Assembly: GCF_001039355.2 (NCBI RefSeq)
Contig: NW_019775884.1
Coordinates: 62,001-126,000, forward strand
DNA length: 64,000 bases
Direction of reading: 5' to 3'
Origin: Lingula anatina
Lineage: Eukaryota > Brachiopoda > Lingulata > Lingulida > Lingulidae
Below, in pieces: positions 21,506 through 32,971 of the stretch. Position 1 is the stretch's first letter. Each line of letters begins with the position of its first letter. The notes under the pieces are model-generated. The model saw nothing but the letters and a program-made list of their open reading frames with translations, searched no databases and was not told where the DNA came from. Position numbers and translations under genes: made by a program.

Positions 21506-23985
21506 ATGTTTTCCCTGTTCTGACTTTGCAAGTGCTAACTGATTGCTTGTGAACACTGTATATTCGTGGCGCTCGCCATGAATGTTCCTACATATGTCCA
21601 GTGCTCTTTGGATGGCATTCACGGCACCATCTGCTTCATTCAAACTCAGCAATTCCACTCCTATGCCGTTAAGTGTCTTAGCTGTGCTTTCACTCTCACT
21701 CAATATTTCCTCATATATGCGAAGCGCCCTCTGGTTTGTACTGACGGCTTCAGCATATTTCCCTTGTCTTGCCAAGGCACGGGCTAGCTGAATGATCGTG
21801 ATTGCTGTATATTCGTGGTTCTCGCCATGAATGTTCTCATATATATCCAGTGCTCTTTGAAAGACAGTCACGGCACCATATGATTCACCCAGGGTCAGCA
21901 TTTTCAGTCCTATGATGTAAAGTGTGTGGGCTTTACTTTCACTTTCATCCATTATTTCCTCATATAAACGAATTGCTCTTTGGTATGTAAGGAGAGCTTC
22001 AGCATCTTTTCCCTGTGCTGACAGGGCTTCGGCCATATCATAGATCGCGTTTGCTGTAAATTCGTGGTGCTCGCCATGGATTTTCTCATATATATTTAGT
22101 ACTCTTTGGTATGCAACCACAGCACCATCTACGTCCCCAATAGACAACTTACATCGTCCGATTTTACTTAGTGTTATGGCCGTACCAGTAAGCTCACCAA
22201 ACGCAGCTTCTTTGACAGACAATGCCCGTTCAAGCAGAAACAATGATTCTTTGTTCTTACCGATAGTTTGCAGTGCAATTGCTGCATTGTCCAAGGTGGT
22301 ACAATCCAGCCCGCCAGAATTCCCGTCCAGCTCAGGATCAAACTCCAGTATCTCTTGTAACATGATCAGAACTTCTTCTTTCTCTCCTTGTCGTGCCTTT
22401 ATTCTGGCGATAAAAGATTGGTCAACTTGTTGCAGATATACATCATAATTTTTTATCGATACCATCAAACATTTCTCAAACCACTTGAGTGAATCAAGGA
22501 TACTGTCATTTTGAAGGCATCGCAAGCCCAGGCGATAGCAGCAGCTGTGGTAGTGTGTGTAGTCATATGTTGTTTTTAACTTTTCATAAATGTCCACGGC
22601 TAAATGCAAATAATAACTGAAATAACTGTCATTTCCAAGACTACCGTAAGTTGAACCTATACTCATGAGGAGATATGCGATTTCCGCCTTATCAGCATTT
22701 TTTGCTTGCTGTTGTACTTCCAAAAGGGTTTTATAGCAACTCAATGCGTGACTATACCTACATATGCTGTTGAGGCGCAGCGCCAAATTTCTCATCGTGG
22801 AATAAATCAATTTCTGTGATTTACTCGTCAGTTCAGCGAAAATGACTGTGCATTGAACGAAATTTTCTCTGTACATTTCAAACATGAAAGAAGCTTCTCT
22901 TATCCCCACATCTACAATCTTTGATATGTTAGGTCCCATAAAACTTATAAAATTTAGTCTATATGCATCCGCAGTTTCTGTAAGCATCCCGTGTTTTGCA
23001 AAGGCTTGTATAACACTGTGCATAGCGAACGTTTTCTTTGTGCCGTCGTAATTAAGGAATGAGGTTTTACACAGTTTTTGAAGAAGACCCCTATATTCAA
23101 TATTTGACGTGGCAGTTACTTCTATGTCCTTTTTTAAGAGCTCAATGGCTTGATCAGAGGTGAAAGTAGATGGAAAAAAGGACAGAAGCTGAAATGCTTT
23201 CTGTTCATTTGGCTTCAACCGTCTGTAAGTTAGGTTTATACATCGGTGGGTATCAAATTCATCAGTCTTCAAAGTAAATGGGCTCGAGGCAAGCTCATTC
23301 AAAAGTTCTGCAGCTGAGCATCCCCACGACAGTAACACTCCCACAGTATGGATTAAGAGCGCCATGAATCCACATTTTGCGGCAAGCGTTTCCCCGTCCA
23401 CGGATTCCAAATCATCTCTATATGAACGCAACAAAGTCACCGACGCTTCCTTTGATAGGGATTCAAGTGGATGCTCAGCAAAGGTCATGTTTGGGAGAAC
23501 GATGGCATCACGTGACGTGCACAGGACTAGCGCATTTTTGCAGTTTGAGTGCATTTTTGATAACAGGGCAAGAAAAGTCTGCTGTTCCTCTGCATTAAGT
23601 GCACTTTCACAATTGTCAAAAATGATTAGAATTTTCTTGAAGTAGTTTGAAACTTCACGGCAGATATTTTCTATGACGTGCCTGGTGCTTATACCTTCGG
23701 TTTCTACATTTGATGAAGGACTAAGCGCAGATAAAACTGCTCTGAGTACATCTTTCTCCGTGTGAATATTGCTCAAGTCCACCATTACCGAGCGGATTCC
23801 CCATGTTGAGATGAACTGGTGTCCAATTACTGTTGCCAAGGCGGTCTTCCCTTGTCCTCCAAAAGCTTTAATATTAACTAAGCGATGACCCCCAAGTAAA
23901 AGCCCTGTCACTTTCTGCACGTCGCCTGAGCGTCCTTCGAAGCACGCAGGGTACTGGGGAAGTGTGCATGATTTCTTTATGGAAT
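21479..23985 (-). CDS. NB-ARC plus TPR (NLR/STAND-type) protein, C-terminal exon
   Basis: A single exon of 2,507 nt, open from an AG acceptor (TATCCTCTTAG before 23985) to a stop at 21479. There is no ATG at its start: the frame continues upstream of the first GTG (23920) into SCTLPQYPACFEGRSGD, so one or more 5' exons are needed. Counting from that GTG, the NTPase core shows Walker A (GGQGKT, residues 21-26), Walker B (KILIIFDN, ~96-103), a sensor region (LVLCTSRD, ~131-138) and a winged-helix-like part ending MHSVIQAFAKH. Residues from ~360 on are TPR units, the last ones regular ~42-aa repeats (QRAL.IYE.IHGE..EYTA). Such proteins are cytosolic switches that oligomerise on sensing a ligand. 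The acceptor is phase 1, compatible with the CARD exon at 26761-27061. The last residues (YPAGTQC) come from an inserted repeat, so the final TPR is truncated. Confidence 0.85.
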
Positions 23986-24047
23986 CTAAGAGGATATAAT
24001 TGGATATAAACTTCTTTTAGGATTCATTAATCTCTGACACAGACATA

Positions 24048-24090
24048 TTTATTGTGTACCTTCTCATACCCATCAATTAATTAATTTATT
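24048..24090 (-). terminator. Candidate poly(A) signals between the two immune exons
   Basis: Two AATAAA hexamers on the minus strand (24053-24048 and 24090-24085) lie between the NHL-coding exon and the NB-ARC exon. They could terminate the CARD/B-box/NHL transcript about 540-585 nt after its stop. The DNA is AT-rich, so chance is possible. Confidence 0.4.
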
Positions 24091-24143
24091 ATTCAGAAAA
24101 AAAAGAACACATAGACTAGAGCGTCTTAAAGGTAGGTCATCTT

Positions 24144-24144
24144 N
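24144..24144. other. Single-N assembly gap in the NB-ARC upstream region
   Basis: An N of unknown true length, 160 bases upstream of the NB-ARC exon. I see no duplicated flanks here. A missing exon could lie in it. Confidence 0.6.
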
Positions 24145-24154
24145 TATTATTATT

Positions 24155-24380
24155 ATTATTTTGATATCTGAGCTTGTCTTCAGACCACGTTACCTCCATT
24201 GATGGCTATACTCTGTTATAATCTCTTAAGAGATTTTAACAAAAAAAAAACTTTTTAGAAAAAAACAGGGACTAACTTTGAATGTAAAAATGGATTCATT
24301 TACCATTGGTAAGTATGGGAAAATTGTTGTTTACTCCAGGAAAATTCATTTTTTGACCAAAACGAAGAGTTATTATCCCT
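24155..24380. repeat. Segment shared with 18870-19110
   Basis: TGATATCTGAGCTTGTCTT, GATGGCTATACTCTGT, GGGACTAACTTTGAATG and AAAACGAAGAGTTATTATCC occur in the same order and spacing in both places, with scattered differences. It marks an old duplication of the NLR-like locus. Confidence 0.85.
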
Positions 24381-24632
24381 TTAATTTGCGTGGAATTAGA
24401 CAAACATCTACAGTTCCTAGCAGTGAAAGAAGTGGGATATGGTCTCACAGTTTTATATCAACAAAAACATACAAATCTGACATTTAAGTTCAATATGTGA
24501 TATTCATTCACAGGTTTGATTATATGCAGATCAGGTATGTAAACATTATCTATAATACTCGCGCAAGATTTCATATTGAAGGCTGTGAGTCATTTGTGAT
24601 TACAGACCAGGAGTAAATAACACCATAGATTG

Positions 24633-27061
24633 TTATTTATACGTGTATGTCTTGATCCATCCGTCCTGTTGAGCTACCACGAGGTGCCCTTCCTGGTTGA
24701 TACACACTGCCTGGGGTCCCCACAGTCCATCCTTGGCTGTCAGCACATATCGCATGAACTGGCCAGCAGGAGACACCTGGTGGATGTTGTCAGCATGGAT
24801 TTCGGATATAAATATGGTTCCATCTTCATCCACACAGACACCTCGTGGAAACTTCATGACGCCCTCCCCACCGTACGTGTACCGTAGCTGACCCTCAGGT
24901 GTGTAGACACGTATACACCAGTCATTGGGATCTGATACTATGACGTCACCACTGGGCATGGTTGTTATGTACTTGGAATATTGTACTGGTTTCGATGAGA
25001 TGTCAGTGAATACCCTGACCAGTGTACCGTCAGTACGATATACATTCACCTTACCACATGTGGCTGTACTAGCATCCATCACGACCAGGTGACCTTCGTG
25101 GTTCACTGTAATACGACCAGGTGTGCTGCACTTGAACGATGATTTCACACCACCGTCTTTAGTGTATATCCTCACTTCCTGTGTACTGCCGTCATATACA
25201 GTAGCTGCTATTGTAACGTCACGTAGTACTGTCAGTCCTCTCAGCCCCGTAACCTTGATCTCCTTCTTGACGTTTCCTGCTGTGGAAGAACAGATGATGA
25301 TACGACGATTGTTTTTATCAGCATCACAACCTGTCCCCACCACGACGTCACCACCAGGCATGCTGTCCACAGCTATGGGGTACTCCTTTGGATCCTTGGA
25401 ACACTGCAGTTGGTGTTGTGTGATCAATGTCGGCGTGATCTCTCCTATAACCACCGCACCCATTGCCTGCTGTATGGCTGTTTCTATCCAAGTGATGGTC
25501 TGAAATCTAAGCACAGGCACAGGAGAGGTGGGGGAATGCGTCTCTAACATTTCTTTTAATGAAGTCTCCCATTCCGCGTGATTTTTAACTACACTAGAGA
25601 CGGAAGCGTCATTTAACAGATTTTCATAGGCTTTCAGTTGTTTTTCGAGGGAATTAATTTTATTGGTTATTTGCAGCTGAAGTTTTAAACCAAAATATGC
25701 TTTGTCCACTTCTTCTTTAGCTTTTTCAGCACAGACCTTTGCTAATTTGCAAACCTCGTCTACTCGTGTCTCAATAGCTTGTTTAGCGCGCTGTCTTTGC
25801 TCGTCCAAGTCGGCTAGTCGTGTCTGTTCTTCTTTTTCTATCGAAGGTTTGTTGAGAGTTATATCTTTGATTTCATCGATAATCCCGTTCACTTTACATT
25901 TCAAGTCCTCGGCCGTCGTTTTTGCGTCTTTCCAAGCGTCTGTGTGTCCTTTGTGTGTGTCCACCATACATCGCTCACAGACAAGGACGTCACATTGGGG
26001 ACAGTAGGATTTAAGATAAAGGGATGGGTGTACTTGACATTTGTCTGTGAGGGCTGCTGTTAATTCATTGAGTCTGTGCTCCTTCGAGACGCTTGTCCTC
26101 CTATGATAGTCAGCACACGAAGAACACATGAGCTCGTTACAGTCCAAACACACGGAGGTGGCAGGGTGTTTCTTGTCTTTTGGACACACGTCACATAAGC
26201 CTGGATTTTAAATACACAATGACTTAGCTGAGGCTTACTAATGCTATACTTTAGTAATGTACAAAATACATAAATCAATTTGCTATATGGTTAAAAGAAA
26301 CATGAGAGCATTTCTCATTCTCTTGATACTGTAATACGCTTCTGTATGCTAAATAAAACAATGAATAAATGCATGTAAAATGAGTGGTAAAACATTTGCA
26401 CTTCTTGGCAGTAAAATATCACCCTTGCCTGTTTTCTCTGAAATAAAAAAAAAGTTAGGGTGATATTTTACTGCAGAGAAGGGGAAATGTTTCACCACTC
26501 AATTTACATACAGCTGTGGAATCCCTATAACATTACTCAAATTATTATTAATTACATAATATAACAATCTATAACATTGCTTAAATTATACTTCCTTTTC
26601 GTAAAAGCTTGGAATGGAAAGTTATGACCGGACCTACCGTACATTATGCATATAAATTATGAACGGTTAAAATATTCCATATTTAATAATACGGATGTAA
26701 ACACATCACAAATTAGAACTTTACTATTGCAATGCAATCGGTATTAGGCTATATGTTTACCTGTTCCATCAGAACTGGTACTTTGTCTTAAAACATTGGC
26801 CAGGTAGTCTTGTCCGTATTCTTTTAAAAGTTTGAGGAAACAATCAAATGCGCCCTGATGTGAAGAGTTCATCACAGCATCTAACAAGTGTTTTATGGCG
26901 TCTTCTGTTGCTTTTTCCTTCTCCACAATCTGACGATCTCTCAGCTCAATGACGCCATCTTGGTACAAGTGTGCAGCAAGCCCTGTACTCCTCGGGTCTG
27001 TCAGGTTGTTAACCAGGTAGACATACCGTTGTCTGATCTTCTGCTTTTGATCTTCATTCAT
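24633..27061 (-). CDS. CARD / B-box / coiled-coil / NHL protein (TRIM-like, no RING)
   Basis: Two exons, complement(24633..26200, 26761..27061), total 1,869 nt, giving 622 aa. Exon 1 starts at ATG 27061; just upstream TATTTCAG looks like an acceptor, so a 5' UTR exon is likely. It encodes a CARD-like helical bundle (residues ~1-95; DAIKHLLDAV and GAFDCFLKLLKEYGQDYLANVL are its most typical parts). The donor ACAG|GTAAAC and the acceptor AATCCAG|GC join in phase 1. Exon 2 holds two B-box zinc fingers (CDVCPKDKK..CLDC..CSSC..H, ~103-143; CQVHP..CPQCDVLVCERCMVDTHKGH, ~155-190), a coiled coil (~200-335) and a C-terminal NHL-type propeller (~350-622) with repeats such as KFPRGVCVDEDGTIFIS. TRIM proteins use a RING for ubiquitin transfer; here a CARD takes that place, so an adaptor or scaffold role in innate signalling is an inference. 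Confidence 0.88.
26374..26508. mobile_element. Small foldback element in the CARD/B-box intron
   Basis: TGTAAAATGAGTGGTAAAAC at the left and its near-complement at the right (AATGTTTCACCACTCAATTTACA region) form arms of about 50 bp that also include CAGTAAAATATCACCCT. The loop is about 30 bp, A-rich. It is a MITE-like hairpin wholly within the intron 26201-26760. Confidence 0.75.
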
Positions 27062-27342
27062 GATGACTCTGAAATAGATAATGAACACTTGCATATCATA
27101 CACGTAATACCCCTACAGACGTTATACATATACAGATAAACAAACAAACAAAAGGAAAGACGAATATATAGGTATACCTATAGGCCTTTGCATTACATGT
27201 ATATAAAAATACGGGTTGTAATAAATTTCGTGAATCTCTGTATATATATATATATATCGTGAATCTCTGTTTATATTTTAAACAAAATACAAATAAAAAT
27301 ATGTTTGCCTAAAATGAAGGGATAATGATCACGTTTATATAA

Positions 27343-27564
27343 GGGTGCTTTCCCAGAGATTAAGATCGATCTAAAGATTAAGTTTTAGATCGACCTAACT
27401 CCCTGGGGGTTCACGCTAAATTGCAGTCAGCCGAGCTGGCACCATAGTTAATTACCCCCTTACAGCTTTTAGTAGGCGGGACAGACGCTTAAGCCGGCCA
27501 AGCTGACAGTAATCTGGTGAGACTCCCTACAGAGATAGATAGAAAAATCTATGGAAATGGGGTG
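27343..27564. mobile_element. MITE, family M1
   Basis: Nearly identical to the copy at 11293-11518: same left end GGGTGCTTTCCCAGAGAT and right end CTATGGAAATGGGGTG, with TAA duplicated at 27340-27342 and 27565-27567. The close identity suggests recent activity. Near the right end the GATCGATC core is shortened. Confidence 0.88.
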
Positions 27565-27620
27565 TAAGTTTTTTCCAGCAACCGTTGACTATATATCTTT
27601 CGGCACAAGCCCAAGTATGA

Positions 27621-27775
27621 CCCGCACGAAAATGCAGTAGTATCGAGGTAGCAAAGAAGCATCAACGCAGTAGTGGTGTGGAGCATATTTGCAATAGAAA
27701 TGCAGTATAGCCTACTGCAATTCTACTCCAAAAAGTACATATGTTTGTACAGAGAGGAGCATTAATGAACGAAAA
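27621..27775. mobile_element. MITE, family M2, right end missing
   Basis: Starts CCCGCACGAAAATGCAGTAG and follows the nested copy at 6152-6434 for about 150 bases (AGCAAAGAAGCAT.AACGCAGTAG, GGTGTGGAGCATATTTGCA), then diverges after GAGGAGCATTAATG. Confidence 0.85.
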
Positions 27776-28263
27776 TGTCAACCCATGAGAAAAATAACTT
27801 GGTGAACTAAATTGCCTCACTTTTATTAATGATGTTTTCTGATAAAACGTACTAATAATACATGTTGAAAACCCCGTTTGTCAGTCTGTGAGTGCTATTT
27901 GTAATAATAAAACAAAGCTGAAAAATCAATTACATCTAGTATGTTTTCTTTCTTTTAGAAGTACATGTAGACAAGGGGCGCTAAAATAAAATCAGCGATT
28001 CAGCCTCTTCCCCTATACTATTCATGTGTTTGTTACTAAACAAGATATCTGTTTGACGTGACGTGACCTCCTGCAAACAGTAGTGGAGATGAAGTGTGTA
28101 CGTTTCTGATATCACCAAGTCAACTATTCAGCACTGTGATAGGACAAGCGATTGCACCTTTCGTATCATTACTTCAAATTTCCATGAGCAACTTTCCACT
28201 CATTATGTGGTGTTCACGAGAACCTTAACATATTTTAGGAAATCATTTACATTTATATCAATA
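27776..28263. other. Non-coding stretch
   Basis: I see no gene, RNA or repeat in it that I can name. Confidence 0.5.
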
Positions 28264-28568
28264 TAGGCTTCATTCACATGCAATGTCTATTTTCTAAATT
28301 CTATTTTCTATTCGCGGTATGTCTTATGATCACGGTCTGTGCCCTGAATATCCCGCGGCGTAATTACTGGCAGCGCGAACCAGTTACTATAAGTTACTTT
28401 AAGTAACTGGCTCGCGCTGCCAGTAATTACTATAAGTTACTTTAAGTAACTGGCTCACGCTGCCAGTAATTACGCCGCGGGATATTCAGGGCACAGACCA
28501 TGATCATAAGATACCGCGAATAGAAAATAGATTTTTAGAAAATAGACTTTCCATGTGAACGAAGCCTA
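28264..28568. mobile_element. Long foldback (MITE-like) element with internal direct repeat
   Basis: Outer arms AGGCTTCATTCACATG and its complement CATGTGAACGAAGCCT. Inner arms continue as CTATTTTCTATTCGCGGTAT, then GTGCCCTGAATATCCCGCGG, then CGTAATTACTGGCAGC, each matched by its complement on the other side, over about 120 bases per arm. The centre has two direct ~54-bp units (AGTTACTTTAAGTAACTGGCTC..CGCTGCCAGTAATTAC). There is no coding capacity. Confidence 0.88.
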
Positions 28569-28648
28569 AGCCTCGACTGCAGGTGTGACCTTTGGACATA
28601 TCGTGCAGTACAGATACACGGGGGGGGGGGGTCTATCGAATCATGCTT

Positions 28649-31600
28649 GATCCGTCCCTGCACTTGGATATGATGTTTTTTCCATTAATTAATCAAATTA
28701 TTTGTTTTTAAATTACTGCTCATTCATTTGAAAAGCTATATCTTTCTGTACATTTAAAAGGGATTTTTATTTCAGGTACCTTTTGAAGGGTTTATGCTTT
28801 AAAGACTTAACTTGAAGCGGGAAATGAAACATATGGTTTTGGACGTATATACTATACTATACTATACTGAACAATTTAGGTGTGAATGTTAATTGGGGAC
28901 TGGGGATAGAATTCAAACAATATTTTATCTAGAACTCCAATATTATGGCATGAACACTGTTTCGATTTCAGACACGATGACTGCTTACAGAGGCAGAGTT
29001 GTAGCCCCGATCGGTTCGTCCTGTGTTGGGAAACAAATATTATTATTATTTACACAACACATGTGTCGTTTATAACCCCGTTATTTTCATTTGTGTTCGC
29101 CTGTTTCACAAGGCTTGACATAATTTCTATAGTGAGAAATGAAAAATCTAAATGAAAAATGAAAATATCCGACGTTAGAACTGGGTCAGACAGTACCCTC
29201 TATCAGGACCAAAGATAGACGTTTTCATTAGATATCCACAGACATGTCTCTTGATTATTCTCGCGGCCCTGGTAGAGGGTGATCAAACGGGGCTAAATGA
29301 ATTAATCTACCTATTGTTCAGAAACAGTGACATTTTCAACACCGTATGTAATAAAACAGACATTGTTTTAAAATATATATTTAAATCTGTAGCTATCTTC
29401 TGAGCAATCGCAAGGTTGGTATTTAGGCATCCCAACCTTTACTTTGGTTTAAGAACCACCAGCCCGGCAAAATCATTTCTTTATTGAAATCATTTTTTTT
29501 AATTTGCAGAGACTTTTTATTGGTCGGTAGTGAAATGGCTCATAGGACTTTTCATGTCTATATTCTTTAGAAACTCCCATTTTAAAACTCAGTGCTTCCA
29601 AGATTTCGGTTTCAAACATAAAACTATAGTATATTGCCTTTCTCAGTCAAGCCGGTGCTAGGCGTACTAGGAATAAAGTGCATGGTGGGAGGGGTGGGGA
29701 TAAGTAGCACCATTTTCCATTGTCACCAGAAGCCAATTTAAGGAACCCAAATTAACTGAAAGAGCACGTCCATGGGCCAAAGTCACTTTTGGAACTAAGC
29801 AAGGGGTTACAAGTAATCGACAAAATAGCGTTATGTTCTCAAGTCATGTGCTTGTCAGCTGACTGATAGGGGATATACTTTGACCCAAAGTGCTGACCTT
29901 TTAACAAAGGGGGGTACTGGGACATGGGCATGGACGTGACAGGTGTCACGTAGCCCCGAATATTCTGCACATTATAATTAGATCAGTTTATCTACTTAGG
30001 ACAATTGTCCCGCCATTCAGTTATTACTCTTTGATCAGTTACTGTTACTAAGCTACTGCAACTAAAGGATCCCATTAGGTATCTTCGTTATGGGGAAGAC
30101 CACAATTTATTTTCCGATATATTAAAATGTTAAAATCACATGTATTCAGCGTGATCCGTGAAGCACTTCATTCCCATGACTCATAAATGGGACTTTTTTC
30201 CCTCGTCCTTCGTAAACGAAGTCATTATGCTAAGTTATTCGTGATTTTCAACTCTCCAAACTAGCATTTTCAATGAAATATGCATAAAGCTTTATCTACA
30301 ACGATTTGTGATTTGGTTAATTTATTTCCCCTGAACTGTGTTCAGACCTCCCCCCCCCCCTACAAATGNGATCCGTCCCTGCACTTGGATATGATGTTTT
30401 TTCCATTAATTAATCAAATTATTTGTTTTTAAATTACTGCTCATTCATTTGAAAAGCTATATCTTTCTGTACATTTAAAAGGGATTTTTATTTCAGGTAC
30501 CTTTTGAAGGGTTTATGCTTTAAAGACTTAACTTGAAGCGGGAAATGAAACATATGGTTTTGGACGTATATACTATACTATACTATACTGAACAATTTAG
30601 GTGTGAATGTTAATTGGGGACTGGGGATAGAATTCAAACAATATTTTATCTAGAACTCCAATATTATGGCATGAACACTGTTTCGATTTCAGACACGATG
30701 ACTGCTTACAGAGGCAGAGTTGTAGCCCCGATCGGTTCGTCCTGTGTTGGGAAACAAATATTATTATTATTTACACAACACATGTGTCGTTTATAACCCC
30801 GTTATTTTCATTTGTGTTCGCCTGTTTCACAAGGCTTGACATAATTTCTATAGTGAGAAATGAAAAATCTAAATGAAAAATGAAAATATCCGACGTTAGA
30901 ACTGGGTCAGACAGTACCCTCTATCAGGACCAAAGATAGACGTTTTCATTAGATATCCACAGACATGTCTCTTGATTATTCTCGCGGCCCTGGTAGAGGG
31001 TGATCAAACGGGGCTAAATGAATTAATCTACCTATTGTTCAGAAACAGTGACATTTTCAACACCGTATGTAATAAAACAGACATTGTTTTAAAATATATA
31101 TTTAAATCTGTAGCTATCTTCTGAGCAATCGCAAGGTTGGTATTTAGGCATCCCAACCTTTACTTTGGTTTAAGAACCACCAGCCCGGCAAAATCATTTC
31201 TTTATTGAAATCATTTTTTTTAATTTGCAGAGACTTTTTATTGGTCGGTAGTGAAATGGCTCATAGGACTTTTCATGTCTATATTCTTTAGAAACTCCCA
31301 TTTTAAAACTCAGTGCTTCCAAGATTTCGGTTTCAAACATAAAACTATAGTATATTGCCTTTCTCAGTCAAGCCGGTGCTAGGCGTACTAGGAATAAAGT
31401 GCATGGTGGGAGGGGTGGGGATAAGTAGCACCATTTTCCATTGTCACCAGAAGCCAATTTAAGGAACCCAAATTAACTGAAAGAGCACGTCCATGGGCCA
31501 AAGTCACTTTTGGAACTAAGCAAGGGGTTACAAGTAATCGACAAAATAGCGTTATGTTCTCAAGTCATGTGCTTGTCAGCTGACTGATAGGGGATATACT

Positions 31601-32089
31601 TTGACCCAAAGTGCTGACCTTTTAACAAAGGGGGGTACTGGGACATGGGCATGGACGTGACAGGTGTCACGTAGCCCCGAATATTCTGCACATTATAATT
31701 AGATCAGTTTATCTACTTAGGACAATTGTCCCGCCATTCAGTTATTACTCTTTGATCAGTTACTGTTACTAAGCTACTGCAACTAAAGGATCCCATTAGG
31801 TATCTTCGTTATGGGGAAGACCACAATTTATTTTCCGATATATTAAAATGTTAAAATCACATGTATTCAGCGTGATCCGTGAAGCACTTCATTCCCATGA
31901 CTCATAAATGGGACTTTTTTCCCTCGTCCTTCGTAAACGAAGTCATTATGCTAAGTTATTCGTGATTTTCAACTCTCCAAACTAGCATTTTCAATGAAAT
32001 ATGCATAAAGCTTTATCTACAACGATTTGTGATTTGGTTAATTTATTTCCCCTGAACTGTGTTCAGACCTCCCCCCCCCCCTACAAATG
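28649..32089. other. 1.72-kb gap-flanking assembly duplication
   Basis: Bases 28649-30368 are repeated at 30370-32089 around one N (30369), with no difference that I noticed. No gene is recognisable in either copy. Contained features: a TATAC tandem run (28848-28868) and a C-run near 30350. Confidence 0.93.
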
Positions 32090-32724
32090 GAAACCTCCTA
32101 GTACAAAATGTGCAATAAATATAAACTTCTCATTTTTTTACAAGCAAGAAACTGTCCACTTAGCAATATCAACACGGTACATGTACTTACTACAAGAAGA
32201 GCAATTGTTCTTTCCAGTTCCACAGACAGCAACTGTCTTGAAGAAGACGGACTCGTGTCGCCTGCCAACCTCTTTCCTGGACCCTGCAGTTTTTAATAAT
32301 GGCGTCAGGTTACGTAGTCATTTGCCTGATATATACATAACTGACATACACTGATGATAAGGTTATCAGATAGTTATTTAGTTATATGCGTCACACGTGA
32401 ACATGTTTTATATCACCAAGTAGGGGCCAGGAACTCTGCATAGATATATGTGATCCTGTCCTTCAAACTGGCCGTGGTGATACCATTGTTTGAACTAGAA
32501 CAGTTACACTACAGTATGGACCTGGGCTACTGTGTTGATACGGTGACGTGTATACAAGATAAGTCTTCGGCTAAACTGGTTAGAAATACTGAAACACGTG
32601 CACGTATGAAGTATATAATAGGCATAAAACATAGCGATGGCAATAGCTGCTATCCAGAATATTTTAGCTCCGCGTTTAGCTTTAAAAAAAATCCTCCGCA
32701 AATGTCTGTTAGTGAAGGGTATAT
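32090..32724. other. Non-coding stretch
   Basis: The ORFs here (for example 32001-32354 and 32450-32800) show no domains and run into MITE sequence. I see nothing else. Confidence 0.5.
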
Positions 32725-32971
32725 TGACTGCATTCCCGCAGATTTAGACCCCACTCCCACAGATTTTAGATCGATCTTTCCCTGTGGGGAGTCTCACTAG
32801 ATTACTGTCAGCTAACCCGGCTTAAGCGTCTGTCCCGCCTACTAAAAGCTGGAAGGGGGTAATTTAAATTGCCGTGCGCGTTCGTCTGACTGCAATTTAG
32901 CGTGAACCCCCAGGGAGTTAGGTCGATCCGGATGGATCCGGATGGATCGATCTAAATCTCTAAATCTCTAA
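32725..32971. mobile_element. MITE, family M1 (reverse orientation)
   Basis: GACTGCATTCCCGCAGATTT, then TTAGATCGATCT, CCCTGTGGGGAGTCTCACTA, CCGGCTTAAGCGTCTGTCCC, GGGGGTAATT, CGTGAACCCCCAGGGAGTTA, ending in GATCGATCTAAATCTC. The left edge is doubled (a second CCCACAGATTTTAGATC start at 32755), and GATCCGGATG near the right end is also duplicated. Confidence 0.82.

Noticed and set aside
22176-23645. Plus-strand ORFs opposite the NB-ARC/TPR exon
   Set aside because: Shadows of the real frame on the other strand.
24630-26007. Plus-strand ORFs opposite the B-box/NHL exon
   Set aside because: They are antisense shadows of a strongly supported coding exon and have no domains.
28264-28568. CRISPR-like direct repeats in the foldback core
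   Set aside because: There are only two direct units, they are partly palindromic and adjacent without spacers, and the genome is animal.
28893-30796. Two identical 60-aa ORFs (28893-29075 and 30614-30796) as a duplicated gene
   Set aside because: They are the same bases repeated around the N at 30369, and the ORF has no domain, start context or splice signals.
32001-32800. 117-aa and 116-aa ORFs
   Set aside because: No domain, signal peptide or splice context; the second runs into an M1 MITE.
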